Of a stretch of 64,000 nt of DNA, positions 43,954 to 53,558 are shown one piece after another. A program made the position numbers and the translations under genes. Every line of letters starts with the position of its first letter. Within the stretch, counting starts at the first letter, position 1. The notes under the pieces were generated by a model. That model saw only the letters and a list, made by a program, of their open reading frames with translations. It did no database searches and was not told where the DNA came from. This DNA is from CTSoil-075 sp042610375. Lineage in GTDB: Bacteria > Bacillota > Negativicutes > DSM-13327. The DNA is taken from contig NZ_JBGJZL010000008.1 of the NCBI RefSeq assembly GCF_042610375.1, forward strand, positions 62,001 through 126,000. The letters are read 5' to 3'.

Positions 43954-45549
43954 TCACCCTAACTGTTTCTTACGCAATACCTGCCCCGCCAATATTTTGT
44001 GATAGTGACCATTATCGACCACATGATAACCATTAATCAATACATGCTCAATCCCTACTGGATACTGAACTGGATCAACATAGGTTCCTCGATCTCCCAC
44101 TGTTGCTTCATTAAAGATCACGATATCTGCATAGCAGCCAACTTTAAGGAGTCCTCGTTTTGCCAAACCAAATACCTCAGCCGGTTTACCTGTCATCTTT
44201 CTTACTGCGCTTTCTAAAGACAAGGCTTGCTCCTCCCGTACGTATTTACCTAAGACGCGTGGGAATGAGCCAAATACACGAGGATGAGGTTTACCACCGA
44301 GCAGTCCATCGGTACAAACATTTTGCTCTGGACAAGTTAAAAAACGAATGACATGCTCTTCTATACCATAAAAATCAACCATCCCAACAGCATTTTCTTC
44401 TTGATATAAAAGGTCAAACGTTGCTTGATAAGCATCTTTTCCGCGTATTTGACCGATTTCTAGCAAACTTTTGCCAATGAGGTCTTGGTTTGCAGACGTT
44501 TTTACACTCGTAACAAAAATCTGATCGACTCCTGCAAAATCAACGAAATTATCCCAACCTGGCAAGCCTTGCTCCATATCATCAATCATTTTTTGCCGCA
44601 ATTCATGATCTAGCAGTCGCTCTAAGAGTTTATCTGTCCCTCCATCGTGAGCCCACGGTGGTAGAATCACACCGAGCATGGTACTACCAGCGACATAAGG
44701 ATATTGATCAAAAGACACTCGAATTCCTTCGGCCTGCGCCTGTGCTAACAACTCTACTACTTGATCAATGACATGCCAATTTTTTTTGCCACAAACTTTA
44801 AAATGAGAGAAGTGAATCTTAACTCCTGACTGCCGGCCAATCTCAATGACTTCTGCCATTGATTCTAAAATCGTATCTGCTTCACTACGTTGATGTACAA
44901 CAAAAACGCCATCGTATTCAGCTACAACTTTGCACATATCAATCATTTCTTGGGTTCGCGAGTAAGCGCACGGCATATAGATCAAACCTGTCGACAGTCC
45001 ATAAGCGCCCGATTCAATCTCACGCCGGGTAATTGCACACATTTTATGAATTTCAGCCTCAGTTGGTTGGCGATTATCCAGCCCCATAGCCTCCATACGG
45101 ATATTGCCATGGGGAACCAGATAACTTTCATTAAGGCCTACTCCTTGCTTTTCCATCCGCTCCAAATAACCATCCACCGTTTTATAGGTCCAATCAAGTT
45201 CATCACTATCACCATCAAGTCCAGCCAAATTTTTACGCCAAGGACTAATATAAGTAAGAGGCAAAGGCGCCATAGAAATTCCATCTTGCCCTAACACTTC
45301 TGTGGTGACGCCTTGGCGAATCTTAGCTTCAATATATGGATTTAGTAGTATTTGCAGGTCTGAATGACTATGAGTGTCAATAAAACCTGGGGCAACAATC
45401 AATCCTGTTGCATCAATGACTCTGTCACCTGGTTGCTCTTTGATCTGGCCCACGTTCACAATGCGTCCTTTTTGGATTTCTAGATTACCGCTAAAAGGTT
45501 TTCCGCCTGTACCATCAACGATCATGCCGTTTATAATGATGGTTCTCAT
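43954..45549 (-). CDS. N-acyl-D-amino-acid deacylase family amidohydrolase
   Basis: 531-residue amidohydrolase of the D-aminoacylase/dihydroorotase-like group: HSHSD metal motif in GFIDTHSHSDLQ near 63-68, VHQRSEAD near 220, IHFSHFKVCGKKNW near 247-260 and CTDGLLGGKPHPRVFGSFPRVLG near 415-437. Family members remove acyl or carbamoyl groups from D-amino acids. Here it sits inside the purine/hydantoin cluster, so an N-carbamoyl or N-acyl ring-opening product is a plausible substrate (inference). Two adjacent ATGs compete for the start. Confidence 0.88.
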   Translation of the reverse strand: MRTIIINGMIVDGTGGKPFSGNLEIQKGRIVNVGQIKEQPGDRVIDATGLIVAPGFIDTHSHSDLQILLNPYIEAKIRQGVTTEVLGQDGISMAPLPLTYISPWRKNLAGLDGDSDELDWTYKTVDGYLERMEKQGVGLNESYLVPHGNIRMEAMGLDNRQPTEAEIHKMCAITRREIESGAYGLSTGLIYMPCAYSRTQEMIDMCKVVAEYDGVFVVHQRSEADTILESMAEVIEIGRQSGVKIHFSHFKVCGKKNWHVIDQVVELLAQAQAEGIRVSFDQYPYVAGSTMLGVILPPWAHDGGTDKLLERLLDHELRQKMIDDMEQGLPGWDNFVDFAGVDQIFVTSVKTSANQDLIGKSLLEIGQIRGKDAYQATFDLLYQEENAVGMVDFYGIEEHVIRFLTCPEQNVCTDGLLGGKPHPRVFGSFPRVLGKYVREEQALSLESAVRKMTGKPAEVFGLAKRGLLKVGCYADIVIFNEATVGDRGTYVDPVQYPVGIEHVLINGYHVVDNGHYHKILAGQVLRKKQLG

Positions 45550-45558
45550 CATTCTCAC

Positions 45559-46749
45559 CTACTTTACTGTTAGCACTGATTTTAAAATTCCATAAATGCC
45601 CTGAGCCCCTTTAACTAATTGATCGATTTCAATATACTCATCAATGGTATGAGCTAGATTTTCTTTGGATGGTCCAAAACCAATGGTTTTAATACCTAAT
45701 TCTCCAGCATAATGACTACCATTGGTGCAAAAAGAATATTGGGTAATTTCTGGATTGATACCAGCGTCGTTTAACCCTTGAAGTGCCCCTTGAACAAACT
45801 CATCTTGCTCATCATACAACCATCCAGGAAAGAAACGTTCACCCTCGATCGTTGCTCCTGTATGACATTTTTCCGTACCCACGGCGTAGGATGCAGTCGC
45901 CTTAAAGTCTTGATCTTCTTGCTCGATCGTCTTGATGAGTTCTTGAATCGGCGCTAGAACAGATTCTTTTGTTTCCCCAACAAGCAAACGTCTGTCATAC
46001 GTTGCACGACAATATTCTGGTACAACAGATGCCCCAGGATAAGGAGCGGATTTAATATCTGTCAGTTCCAAAATTCCTTTGCCAAGTACAGGATGAACAG
46101 TCGTCTCAAGCTGGCGAATTTTTTCAATTAAATGGGCCATTTTATATACAGCATTGACGCCTTTTTCTGGATTAGCAGAATGGGCTGGTTTTCCAAAAGT
46201 CTCTACCACGATTTCAGCACGACCACGTTGACCACGTTTTAAATTTAGTTCTGATGCTTCACCAATCACAACATAATCAGGTTTTATCCTTTTACTAATC
46301 ATGCGTGCAGCGATTCCTTCAAAACATTCCTCATGTACAACACCCGATACATAAATATCACCAGAAAATTCACGCTGGGTATCCTCGGCAAAGAAGGCTG
46401 CCGCCATCATCATGGCGCTGACAGCGCCTTTCATATCAGAAGCACCACGTCCATAAATCCTGCCATCAGCAATCTCACCGGCAAAAGGATCATGTTGCCA
46501 TTTTGACGCATCAGCTACAGGTACCGTATCAATATGTCCATCAAGCAGCAGAGCTTTCCCTGGCTTTTTCCCTTTAATATGTCCGATTATATTGCCATAC
46601 TCATCAATAAAACAATCATCAAAACCAAGTTCTTTAAATTTTTTCTCCATACTGTGTACTACTTGATCTTCTGCTCCAGAATAGCTTTTTTGGCGAATTA
46701 ATTCTTGGCATAATTCAATTAATTCTTCTTGGCGTTTATCATTCATCAT
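45559..46749 (-). CDS. ygeY: YgeY family M20 metallohydrolase
   Basis: 396-residue M20/ArgE-DapE family enzyme. Metal and catalytic sites: LLLDGHIDTVPV near 67-78, GRGASDMKGAVSAMM near 98-112, VVHEECFEGIAA near 135-146 and a final His in NLAHTIDEYIE. In E. coli and clostridia ygeY lies with ygeX and ssnA. Between ygeX and the D-aminoacylase, tight spacing. Substrate probably a small amide from purine or hydantoin breakdown. Confidence 0.92.
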   Translation of the reverse strand: MMNDKRQEELIELCQELIRQKSYSGAEDQVVHSMEKKFKELGFDDCFIDEYGNIIGHIKGKKPGKALLLDGHIDTVPVADASKWQHDPFAGEIADGRIYGRGASDMKGAVSAMMMAAAFFAEDTQREFSGDIYVSGVVHEECFEGIAARMISKRIKPDYVVIGEASELNLKRGQRGRAEIVVETFGKPAHSANPEKGVNAVYKMAHLIEKIRQLETTVHPVLGKGILELTDIKSAPYPGASVVPEYCRATYDRRLLVGETKESVLAPIQELIKTIEQEDQDFKATASYAVGTEKCHTGATIEGERFFPGWLYDEQDEFVQGALQGLNDAGINPEITQYSFCTNGSHYAGELGIKTIGFGPSKENLAHTIDEYIEIDQLVKGAQGIYGILKSVLTVK

Positions 46750-46776
46750 TGATCATCACTCCACCTTTCCTCGGTC

Positions 46777-47991
46777 TCATTGACAACTCGGATATTCTCC
46801 ATCCCAAACGATACTACGATATTTTTCAGGATCTGTATCCCCTTCAGTACTAATGAGAAGAATACAAGAATCTTGATTAAGTTGTAGACTTTTTTTAACT
46901 TCTGCTAAACAGTCTTTTTCTAAAATAAGAGCCAATAAACCAGCAGTTACAGCCCCAGATTCACCTGAAATGACTCGACAATCTGAGCCCATCGGATTTC
47001 CCAGCATACGCATTCCTTTTGCTGCGACTTCATCAGGACAAGAAAAAAACAGATCGCTATAATCTCGCAAAATATTCCAGCCCACATGATTTGGTTCGCC
47101 ACACGCCAGACCAGCCATGATGGTATTCATCTCACCACCAACAATTCTTGGTTTCTCATCATTAGCAATGGCTGACTGATAGAGACAATCAGCTACATTC
47201 GCCTCAACGACAACGGTTTTAGGACGTTCATGACCAAATAATGAGGCAAAACATCCTTGAATGGCACCCGCAAAAGATCCCACACCTGCTTGCACAAAAA
47301 CATGTGTTGGTTTTTCAACGCCAACCCTCTGCAATTGCTCTAGTGATTCAGTCGCAATAGTCCCGTAACCTTGCATGATCCATTCAGGAATTTCCTCATA
47401 TCCTTCCCAAGCTGTATCCTGTACCATCACCCAACCATGTTCTTCAGCTTTCCCTGCCGCTAATCGAACGGCTTCATCATAATTAAGTTCCGTGATGGAT
47501 GCCGTTGCACCTTCAGCTCGGATATTTTCCAAGCGAGTCAAAGAAGATCCTTTAGGCATATAAACGACTGACTTTTGCTGCAATTGACGAGCAGCCCATG
47601 CTACACCCCTGCCATGATTACCGTCTGTCGCCGTCACAAAGGTAATCTCACCCAATTGTTCTCGAACCTCAGGAGAAGCCAGCATTGAAAAACTCAATTC
47701 TCCAATATCACGTTGTAGACGTTTCGCTAAATATTTGGCAATAGCAAAAGAGGCACCGAGTACCTTAAAGGCATTCAGCCCAAAACGATAAGATTCATCT
47801 TTTACATAAATCCCCTTTACTTCTAATCGTTTTGATAAATTTTCTAAACTACGCAATGGCGTTTCAGCATATTCTGGAAAACTCATATGAAAGGCCTTAA
47901 CCTTTTGCATTTCAGAAGAACTGAGGAAATCCGTAGACACCCCTGTTGTTTTTTGCATTTGATTCATAGTCCAGGACATTTTTTTTGTCAT
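46777..47991 (-). CDS. ygeX: Diaminopropionate ammonia-lyase (YgeX)
   Basis: 404-residue fold-type II PLP enzyme converting 2,3-diaminopropionate to pyruvate and ammonia. PLP lysine in YRFGLNAFKVLGASFA near 65-80, TATDGNHGRGVAWAARQ near 114-130 and the glycine-rich phosphate loop VQAGVGSFAGA near 220. The frame is open further upstream, but the ATG at 47991 follows AAAGGAGATAC. A 227-base gap with a long hairpin separates it from the xanthine dehydrogenase gene. Confidence 0.94.
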   Translation of the reverse strand: MTKKMSWTMNQMQKTTGVSTDFLSSSEMQKVKAFHMSFPEYAETPLRSLENLSKRLEVKGIYVKDESYRFGLNAFKVLGASFAIAKYLAKRLQRDIGELSFSMLASPEVREQLGEITFVTATDGNHGRGVAWAARQLQQKSVVYMPKGSSLTRLENIRAEGATASITELNYDEAVRLAAGKAEEHGWVMVQDTAWEGYEEIPEWIMQGYGTIATESLEQLQRVGVEKPTHVFVQAGVGSFAGAIQGCFASLFGHERPKTVVVEANVADCLYQSAIANDEKPRIVGGEMNTIMAGLACGEPNHVGWNILRDYSDLFFSCPDEVAAKGMRMLGNPMGSDCRVISGESGAVTAGLLALILEKDCLAEVKKSLQLNQDSCILLISTEGDTDPEKYRSIVWDGEYPSCQ

Positions 47992-48104
47992 GTTAGTATC
48001 TCCTTTTATGAAATTTTTGATAGATATACATTGAATTAGCCATGATGAAGAGCAATCTCCAGTAATGGGGTATAGGGCTAAATAAAAAAATCTAAACAAG
48101 AATC

Positions 48105-48177
48105 GTCGAGGATGGGAGTATAGGGTTGAGCGGCGTTACGTAGGAAGCAAGCGATGCCCTATACTCCCATCCTCGAC
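48105..48177. repeat. Long inverted repeat inside the catabolic cluster, 21-bp arms
   Basis: Perfect complements 48105-48125 and 48157-48177 (arms begin GTCGAGGATGGGAG) around a 31-base loop. No T-run. It lies between the xanthine dehydrogenase and ygeX genes and could tune downstream expression or be a REP/MITE-like insertion. Confidence 0.85.
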
Positions 48178-48218
48178 AGCCGCACAATATGACAATCACA
48201 TTCTTCAATGTAACTTCT

Positions 48219-50783
48219 TTATTTCTTCTTACTGTACGGAGTCTCAAGCAGAGGTAGACTGGTACGCATCTTTCCATCTCGTTGATAATAAGCACCTGCC
48301 ACAGCAGGCGCTGTGGGAACAGTCACGATCTCCCCAACGCCTTTCGCACCATAGGCAACCTCACTATAACTCTTTTCCACTAAAATACATTCTATTTTGG
48401 GTACTTGACTAGCACGCAATAATCCTAACGTACCAAATTTAGCAGTTGGTACACCATTTTTCAGTGGAAAATCTTCCGTCAGGGCATAGCCAAGACCCAT
48501 GACCACTCCACCTTCAATCTGTCCTTCAATATTAATAGGATTAATAGCTTTTCCTATATCATGAGCCGCTATCACCTTTTCCACCTTGCCCGCAGCATCT
48601 AAAATCACTACTTGCGTTGCATAGCCATAAGCTACGTGGCTAACAGGATTCTTTTTTGTAGAGTTCATAGGATCTGTAATTCCGCTATACTCTCGATAAT
48701 ATTCCTTACCTTCTAGTTCGGCTAAGGAATGGGTTTCTAAATCGGCTCGTAAGTCTAAGGCAGCTAGTTTTGTTGCCTCCCCATTAAATAAAGTTTGCCG
48801 CGAAGCAGTCGAAGTACCACCATTCGGAGTAATCGCCGTATCCGGATCATGTACCTGAATCAATTCACTAGGTAAAGCAGTTGCCTCAACGACAATCTGT
48901 ACCATAACTGTAGCCAACCCTTGCCCCATACAAGCTGCACTCGTACAAATCATGACCCGACCATCTTGTATCTTAAGCTTTACACGTCCGATATCAGGTA
49001 CTCCAACACCAATTCCACTATTCTTCATGGCACAAGCAATTCCAGCCTCTGGATAAGCTTCAACAATACTCTTTACAGCTAGCAATGTTTCTTTAAATGC
49101 TGTACCCTCGTCAGCTATTTGCCCATTCGGTAAAATCTTCATAGGTTCAATCGCATTACGAAAACGAATTTCCCAAGGTGATAGTTGGAGCCGCTGAGCT
49201 AATACATTTAAATTACTTTCCATAGCAAAACAAGATTGAGTCACGCCAAAACCACGGAAAGCTCCATAAGGCGGATTATTTGTATAGACACCAATTCCCT
49301 CAATTTGGATATTTTCAATTTCATAGGGACCAGCAGCATGCGTACAAGCCCGCTGTAATACAGGTCCTCCAAGGGAAGCATAAGCTCCCGTATCCGCTAC
49401 AATATATGCCTTCACTGCCGTGATTTTGCCTTCTGCATCACAAGCTGTGGTAAATTCCATGTTCATTGGATGACGTTTGGGATGTACTAATATACTTTCT
49501 TTACGACTTAGGGTCAATTTTACTGGTTTTTGCGTATGCCATGCCAGTAAAGCAGCATGATGTTGTACAGATAAATCTTCTTTACCGCCAAAACCACCAC
49601 CTACAAGTTTGCTAATAACCCGAATTTTTTCTCCTGCTACACCAAGCATGGCTACTATTCCATGATGCTCATCATAAACACTTTGCCCGCCCGTATATAC
49701 AGTCAAGGTACCATTTGAGTTTGGCACTGCCAAAGCACTTTCTGGCTCCATAAAAGCATGTTCAGTAGGCGGTGTCTTATAGGTATAGGTTACGACATGA
49801 GCTGCCTCAGCAATGGCCTGTGCAACATGACCACGTTCCAATTGAATATTCGCTAATAGATTTCCTTTAGGATGAAGAATCGGTGCACCTTCTGCCAAGG
49901 CTTCTTCAGGTGTCAATATGGGTGTGCGTTCTTCATAATCAACTTTAATCAACTCTAAGGCATGACGAACAACTTGTTTTGATATGCCAGCCACTAAAGC
50001 CAGAGAATCACCAATATATCTGGTTTCTTCGCCTTCGGCAATCATTACGGGCCAGTCATGAACGAGATGACCTAAAAACCGTTCCCCTGGAACATCCTTG
50101 GCCGTTAGCACACTCTCCACCCCAGGATACAAAAGAGCTGCTGAAATATCGATTTTTTTTACCAAGGCCCGAGGATATTGAGTCCGAAGGACAGCCGCGT
50201 AAAGCATTCCCTCTACCTGCAGGTCATCCACATATTGACCTGTTCCTAGTACCTTTTCTTTGGCATCCACTCTGACTTTACCTACACCAATACGGCTACC
50301 TGGCTCTAGAGACTCTGGCAGTATTTCACCGCGAAAAGCTTTAGCCGCCAGCATGATTGCAGCTTCAATTTTCACATAACCAGTACAGCGACAGAGATTT
50401 CCATTAATCGCCATTTTTACATTCTCTATCGTTGGCGTAGGATTTCCATCTAATAATGCTTTCGCGCTAATGATCATTCCCGGTATACAAAAACCACATT
50501 GAACAGCTCCTGCTTTGCCAAAAGCCCAAGTATAAATCTCTTTTTCTTGATCTGTTAATCCTTCGACCGTGATGATGTTTTTTCCATGTACTTTACTCGT
50601 TGTCAAAAGGCACGCCCTAACTGTTTTTCCATCAACAAGGACCATACAAGCCCCACAGGCCCCTTCGCCACAACCATTTTTTACTGAAGTTAAGCGTATA
50701 TCTTCTCTAAGAAATTCCAATAGATTCATTTCTTCAGCAACGATAACCTCATGACCATTCACTTTAAATTCAAACACTGCCAT
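48219..50783 (-). CDS. Fused Fe-S/molybdopterin xanthine dehydrogenase, selenium-dependent type
   Basis: 854 residues. N-terminal ~160 residues carry two [2Fe-2S] clusters (C38, C43, C46, C58; C96, C99, C131, C133). The rest is the molybdopterin subunit (GGGFGGKED near 368, AFRGFGVTQ near 490, VGVGEIVTVPTAPA-type end). No FAD subunit is fused or adjacent. This layout matches the Se-dependent xanthine dehydrogenase family; selenium there is a labile cofactor, and no in-frame UGA is present. Oxidises hypoxanthine/xanthine or related rings, or reduces urate in reverse. The start lies close to GGGAGGG; GTG two codons on is possible. Overlaps the dihydropyrimidinase end. Confidence 0.92.
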   Translation of the reverse strand: MAVFEFKVNGHEVIVAEEMNLLEFLREDIRLTSVKNGCGEGACGACMVLVDGKTVRACLLTTSKVHGKNIITVEGLTDQEKEIYTWAFGKAGAVQCGFCIPGMIISAKALLDGNPTPTIENVKMAINGNLCRCTGYVKIEAAIMLAAKAFRGEILPESLEPGSRIGVGKVRVDAKEKVLGTGQYVDDLQVEGMLYAAVLRTQYPRALVKKIDISAALLYPGVESVLTAKDVPGERFLGHLVHDWPVMIAEGEETRYIGDSLALVAGISKQVVRHALELIKVDYEERTPILTPEEALAEGAPILHPKGNLLANIQLERGHVAQAIAEAAHVVTYTYKTPPTEHAFMEPESALAVPNSNGTLTVYTGGQSVYDEHHGIVAMLGVAGEKIRVISKLVGGGFGGKEDLSVQHHAALLAWHTQKPVKLTLSRKESILVHPKRHPMNMEFTTACDAEGKITAVKAYIVADTGAYASLGGPVLQRACTHAAGPYEIENIQIEGIGVYTNNPPYGAFRGFGVTQSCFAMESNLNVLAQRLQLSPWEIRFRNAIEPMKILPNGQIADEGTAFKETLLAVKSIVEAYPEAGIACAMKNSGIGVGVPDIGRVKLKIQDGRVMICTSAACMGQGLATVMVQIVVEATALPSELIQVHDPDTAITPNGGTSTASRQTLFNGEATKLAALDLRADLETHSLAELEGKEYYREYSGITDPMNSTKKNPVSHVAYGYATQVVILDAAGKVEKVIAAHDIGKAINPINIEGQIEGGVVMGLGYALTEDFPLKNGVPTAKFGTLGLLRASQVPKIECILVEKSYSEVAYGAKGVGEIVTVPTAPAVAGAYYQRDGKMRTSLPLLETPYSKKK

Positions 50784-52170
50784 CCCTCCCTTCACAGTAT
50801 GATGTACGCCTCAGATAGGAGCCAGCAGGTCCCTCTTCCTGCAAAATACCTTCCTTAACAAGATGTTGGCCACGTAAAAATACATGACGAGCTTTACCTT
50901 GTTGACAAAATCCTTCATATAAATTGTAATCCACTTGCTGCATCTGTTTTTTTGCTGTGATCACTTCTTGCACAGTAGGATCCCACACAACTAAATCCGC
51001 ATCACTTCCTACGGCGATGGTTCCTTTACGGGGAAATAAACCAAACAATTTAGCAGCATTCGTCGATGTCAGTGCAACAAACTGATTGAGATTAATTTTT
51101 CCATTAGCGACGCCATAGGTATATAATAGGCCAAATCGATTTTCCACCCCAGGGCCCCCATTGGGTATTTGGGAAAAGTCCTTTAGCCCCTTTTCTTTTT
51201 GACCCTTTAAATTAAAAGAGCAATGATCTGATCCAACAGTAGCCACGCTGCTACTGTCTAAACCTGCCCACAAGGCCTTTTGATTAGAAACAGGCCGCAG
51301 GGGTGGTGATAGAACATACTTTGCTCCACTAAAGTCTGAGGTTTCATAGTAGGAATCATCTAACAACAAATACTGAGGACACGTTTCAGCATAGACTGGA
51401 AATCCTTTCAGTCTAGCCTGCTCCACCATCTCTAGAGCAGCTCCTGAACTTACATGAACAATATAAAGAGGTGCATCAGCCAGTTCAGCAAGACAAATAG
51501 CGCGACCAGTGGCTTCCCGTTCAATGGCAATAGGACGAGTCAAGGGATGATAACGCGGCTCAATTTGCCCTTTGTTTTGCGCTTCATTCACCAATACATC
51601 AATGACATCCCCATTCTCGCAATGTACACAAACCAATAGACCTGCTTTTTTTGCAAGTTTTAACACTTTGAGCAGTGCACCATCATCGACTTGTAAAATA
51701 TTTTTATAAGCCATATATAACTTAACGGATGAAACACCTTCCTTAGAAATCAAGGTAGTCATCTCTTCAAGTACATCCTTTGTCACTTCACTGATAGCCA
51801 GATGAAAACCATAGTCTATATAACTTTGTCCACGGGCTTTCTCATGCCAATTGAACAAGGCTGTAGCTAAACTTTCACCTTTGTTCTGTGTAGCAAAATC
51901 AATCACTGTTGTTGTACCGCCGACAGCTGCTGCCCGCGTACCACTGACAAAATCATCAGCCGTTTTTATATCACCTACAGGCAGATCAAAATGTGTATGA
52001 GGATCAATTCCACCAGGAAATAAAAAACATCCCTCAACATCAATGTGATGATCTCCAGGTTGGAATACATCTTGACCAATGGCTACTACTTTTTCGCCTT
52101 CAATCCGCACCTCTGCTTGATAACAATCAGCAGCAGTGACAACTGTTCCCCCTGTCAATATCGTCGCCAT
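50770..52170 (-). CDS. Dihydropyrimidinase / D-hydantoinase
   Basis: 466-residue cyclic amidohydrolase. All metal ligands visible: H58 and H60, the carbamylated K150 (SVKLYMAYKN), H183, H239, D315. Opens six- or five-membered cyclic ureides. In the purine cluster it may hydrolyse a ring intermediate; it could also act on dihydrouracil together with the upstream PreA-like protein. ATG at 52170 after AAAGGAG. 41 bases after the PreA-like gene. Confidence 0.93.
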   Translation of the reverse strand: MATILTGGTVVTAADCYQAEVRIEGEKVVAIGQDVFQPGDHHIDVEGCFLFPGGIDPHTHFDLPVGDIKTADDFVSGTRAAAVGGTTTVIDFATQNKGESLATALFNWHEKARGQSYIDYGFHLAISEVTKDVLEEMTTLISKEGVSSVKLYMAYKNILQVDDGALLKVLKLAKKAGLLVCVHCENGDVIDVLVNEAQNKGQIEPRYHPLTRPIAIEREATGRAICLAELADAPLYIVHVSSGAALEMVEQARLKGFPVYAETCPQYLLLDDSYYETSDFSGAKYVLSPPLRPVSNQKALWAGLDSSSVATVGSDHCSFNLKGQKEKGLKDFSQIPNGGPGVENRFGLLYTYGVANGKINLNQFVALTSTNAAKLFGLFPRKGTIAVGSDADLVVWDPTVQEVITAKKQMQQVDYNLYEGFCQQGKARHVFLRGQHLVKEGILQEEGPAGSYLRRTSYCEGRDGSV

Positions 52171-52211
52171 TATATAGACTCCTTTCTTCTAAGCTATAGG
52201 TAAAAAAATTT

Positions 52212-53294
52212 TTATGGCATTCTCAAAGCTTGTTTAGGACAACGGCTGATACATAAACCGCAGCCAAAACACTTTTCTCCATCAATCTTCAGCCAATTTT
52301 TTTTAGAAATAGCATCATAAGCACAGCTAATTTCACAACGACCACACAAGATGCACTTTTTCATATCAACTACTGGTACCTGCAATTGGCGCTGCATCTT
52401 TTGTTCAGCCATTTTGCGAATGGTCAAGCCTTTAATTTCATCCACTGATTCATAACCATGACTATCTAAAAAATCATTTAATTCTTTTACAATTTTTCCG
52501 TAAACAGTAGGGCCTTTTAGAATGGCTTCCGTACACACTTGCACCGCTGAGGCACCTGCCATAAACATTTCTGCCACATCACGACCGTTTGTCACTCCTC
52601 CAACACCAATGATTGGAATGTTCACTACGCGTGCAGCATCATAAATACAACGTAAAGCTAGGGGTTTAATCGCAGCGCCTGATAACCAGCCATAACCTCC
52701 TGAACTCCCCATTAATGGCAAACCAGTCTCAATATCAATACCAAAACAAGGACCAAAAGAATTTATCATGACTAAGCCATCAGCACCTGCCTCTTCCACA
52801 GCTTTTGCAATTTCCTGAATGTTAGGATGTGGGCTCATTTTCATAAAGACAGGAATGTCCACAGCTGCTTTTGCAGCCTTTAATGCATTAATAATGGGCG
52901 AAATATCATTCCCAACATAATGGGTCGACAATTCTAAGGCGGCAGCATAAGGACGAACTAAGGGTGCTAATTCTGCAATTTGGTCAGCCGTATAACCCAG
53001 GCCAACAATTACTGGTAAGTCTGTATCCTTAGCCAATTGATATTCAGTCGCAAGCCATTGCTCTTTGGGCAATTCAGACCAAAGCTCCGTATTTAAAAAT
53101 CCACCTTTAATTTCTGCCATACAAGGCCGAGGTACATCTGCTGGCTCGACTGAAATCGTCTTAGTTACAATCCCCCCAGCACCACCTTGCGCTGCAGCTT
53201 GACACATAGCTCCATCCTTTACTGGCGGCCCAGCAGCAGGCATAACTGGATTTACAAATTCTAGACCACAAATCGTTACATTTAACTTTGCCAT
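52212..53294 (-). CDS. PreA-like dihydropyrimidine dehydrogenase subunit
   Basis: 360 residues: FMN-binding DHODH-type barrel (about 1-300; GGAGGIVTKTISVEPADVPRP near 38, MKMSPHPNIQEIA near 148, GVGGVTNGRDVAEMFMAGASAVQVCT near 228) plus a C-terminal pair of [4Fe-4S] motifs (CILCGRCEISC and CFGCGLCISRCP, about 315-355). PreA normally works with an FAD subunit PreT, which is not in the window. It reduces pyrimidines or related rings. ATG at 53294 after GGAGGAAT. Confidence 0.88.
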   Translation of the reverse strand: MAKLNVTICGLEFVNPVMPAAGPPVKDGAMCQAAAQGGAGGIVTKTISVEPADVPRPCMAEIKGGFLNTELWSELPKEQWLATEYQLAKDTDLPVIVGLGYTADQIAELAPLVRPYAAALELSTHYVGNDISPIINALKAAKAAVDIPVFMKMSPHPNIQEIAKAVEEAGADGLVMINSFGPCFGIDIETGLPLMGSSGGYGWLSGAAIKPLALRCIYDAARVVNIPIIGVGGVTNGRDVAEMFMAGASAVQVCTEAILKGPTVYGKIVKELNDFLDSHGYESVDEIKGLTIRKMAEQKMQRQLQVPVVDMKKCILCGRCEISCAYDAISKKNWLKIDGEKCFGCGLCISRCPKQALRMP

Positions 53295-53481
53295 AATAAT
53301 TCCTCCATTATCGATTAGTTTATTCCGTATAACTACTCTCTTTTTCTCAATATTACAAATTTTCAACTAATAACGCAACTAGAATAAACTAACTCATCCA
53401 TATTAATTATTATATAGAGTTTATCTCACTATATCATGATTGAAACTCTATATAAATTACATGAAATATTATAAACGGCAA

Positions 53482-53512
53482 TCGTCAGGAATGTTCTCTA
53501 ACTCATTCCTGA
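53482..53512 (-). terminator. Hairpin after the NCS2 permease gene
   Basis: GTCAGGAATG / CATTCCTGAC arms (10 bp) in the 264-base gap before the PreA-like gene. No strong T-run, so it may be a partial terminator. Confidence 0.5.
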
Positions 53513-53558
53513 CAGACCAACCATAGATACAAATTCTTATTGCACTATATCAACTTGC

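Noticed and set aside
48219..50783. Selenocysteine in the xanthine dehydrogenase
   Set aside because: The frame has no internal TGA; the selenium of this family is a labile cofactor rather than Sec.
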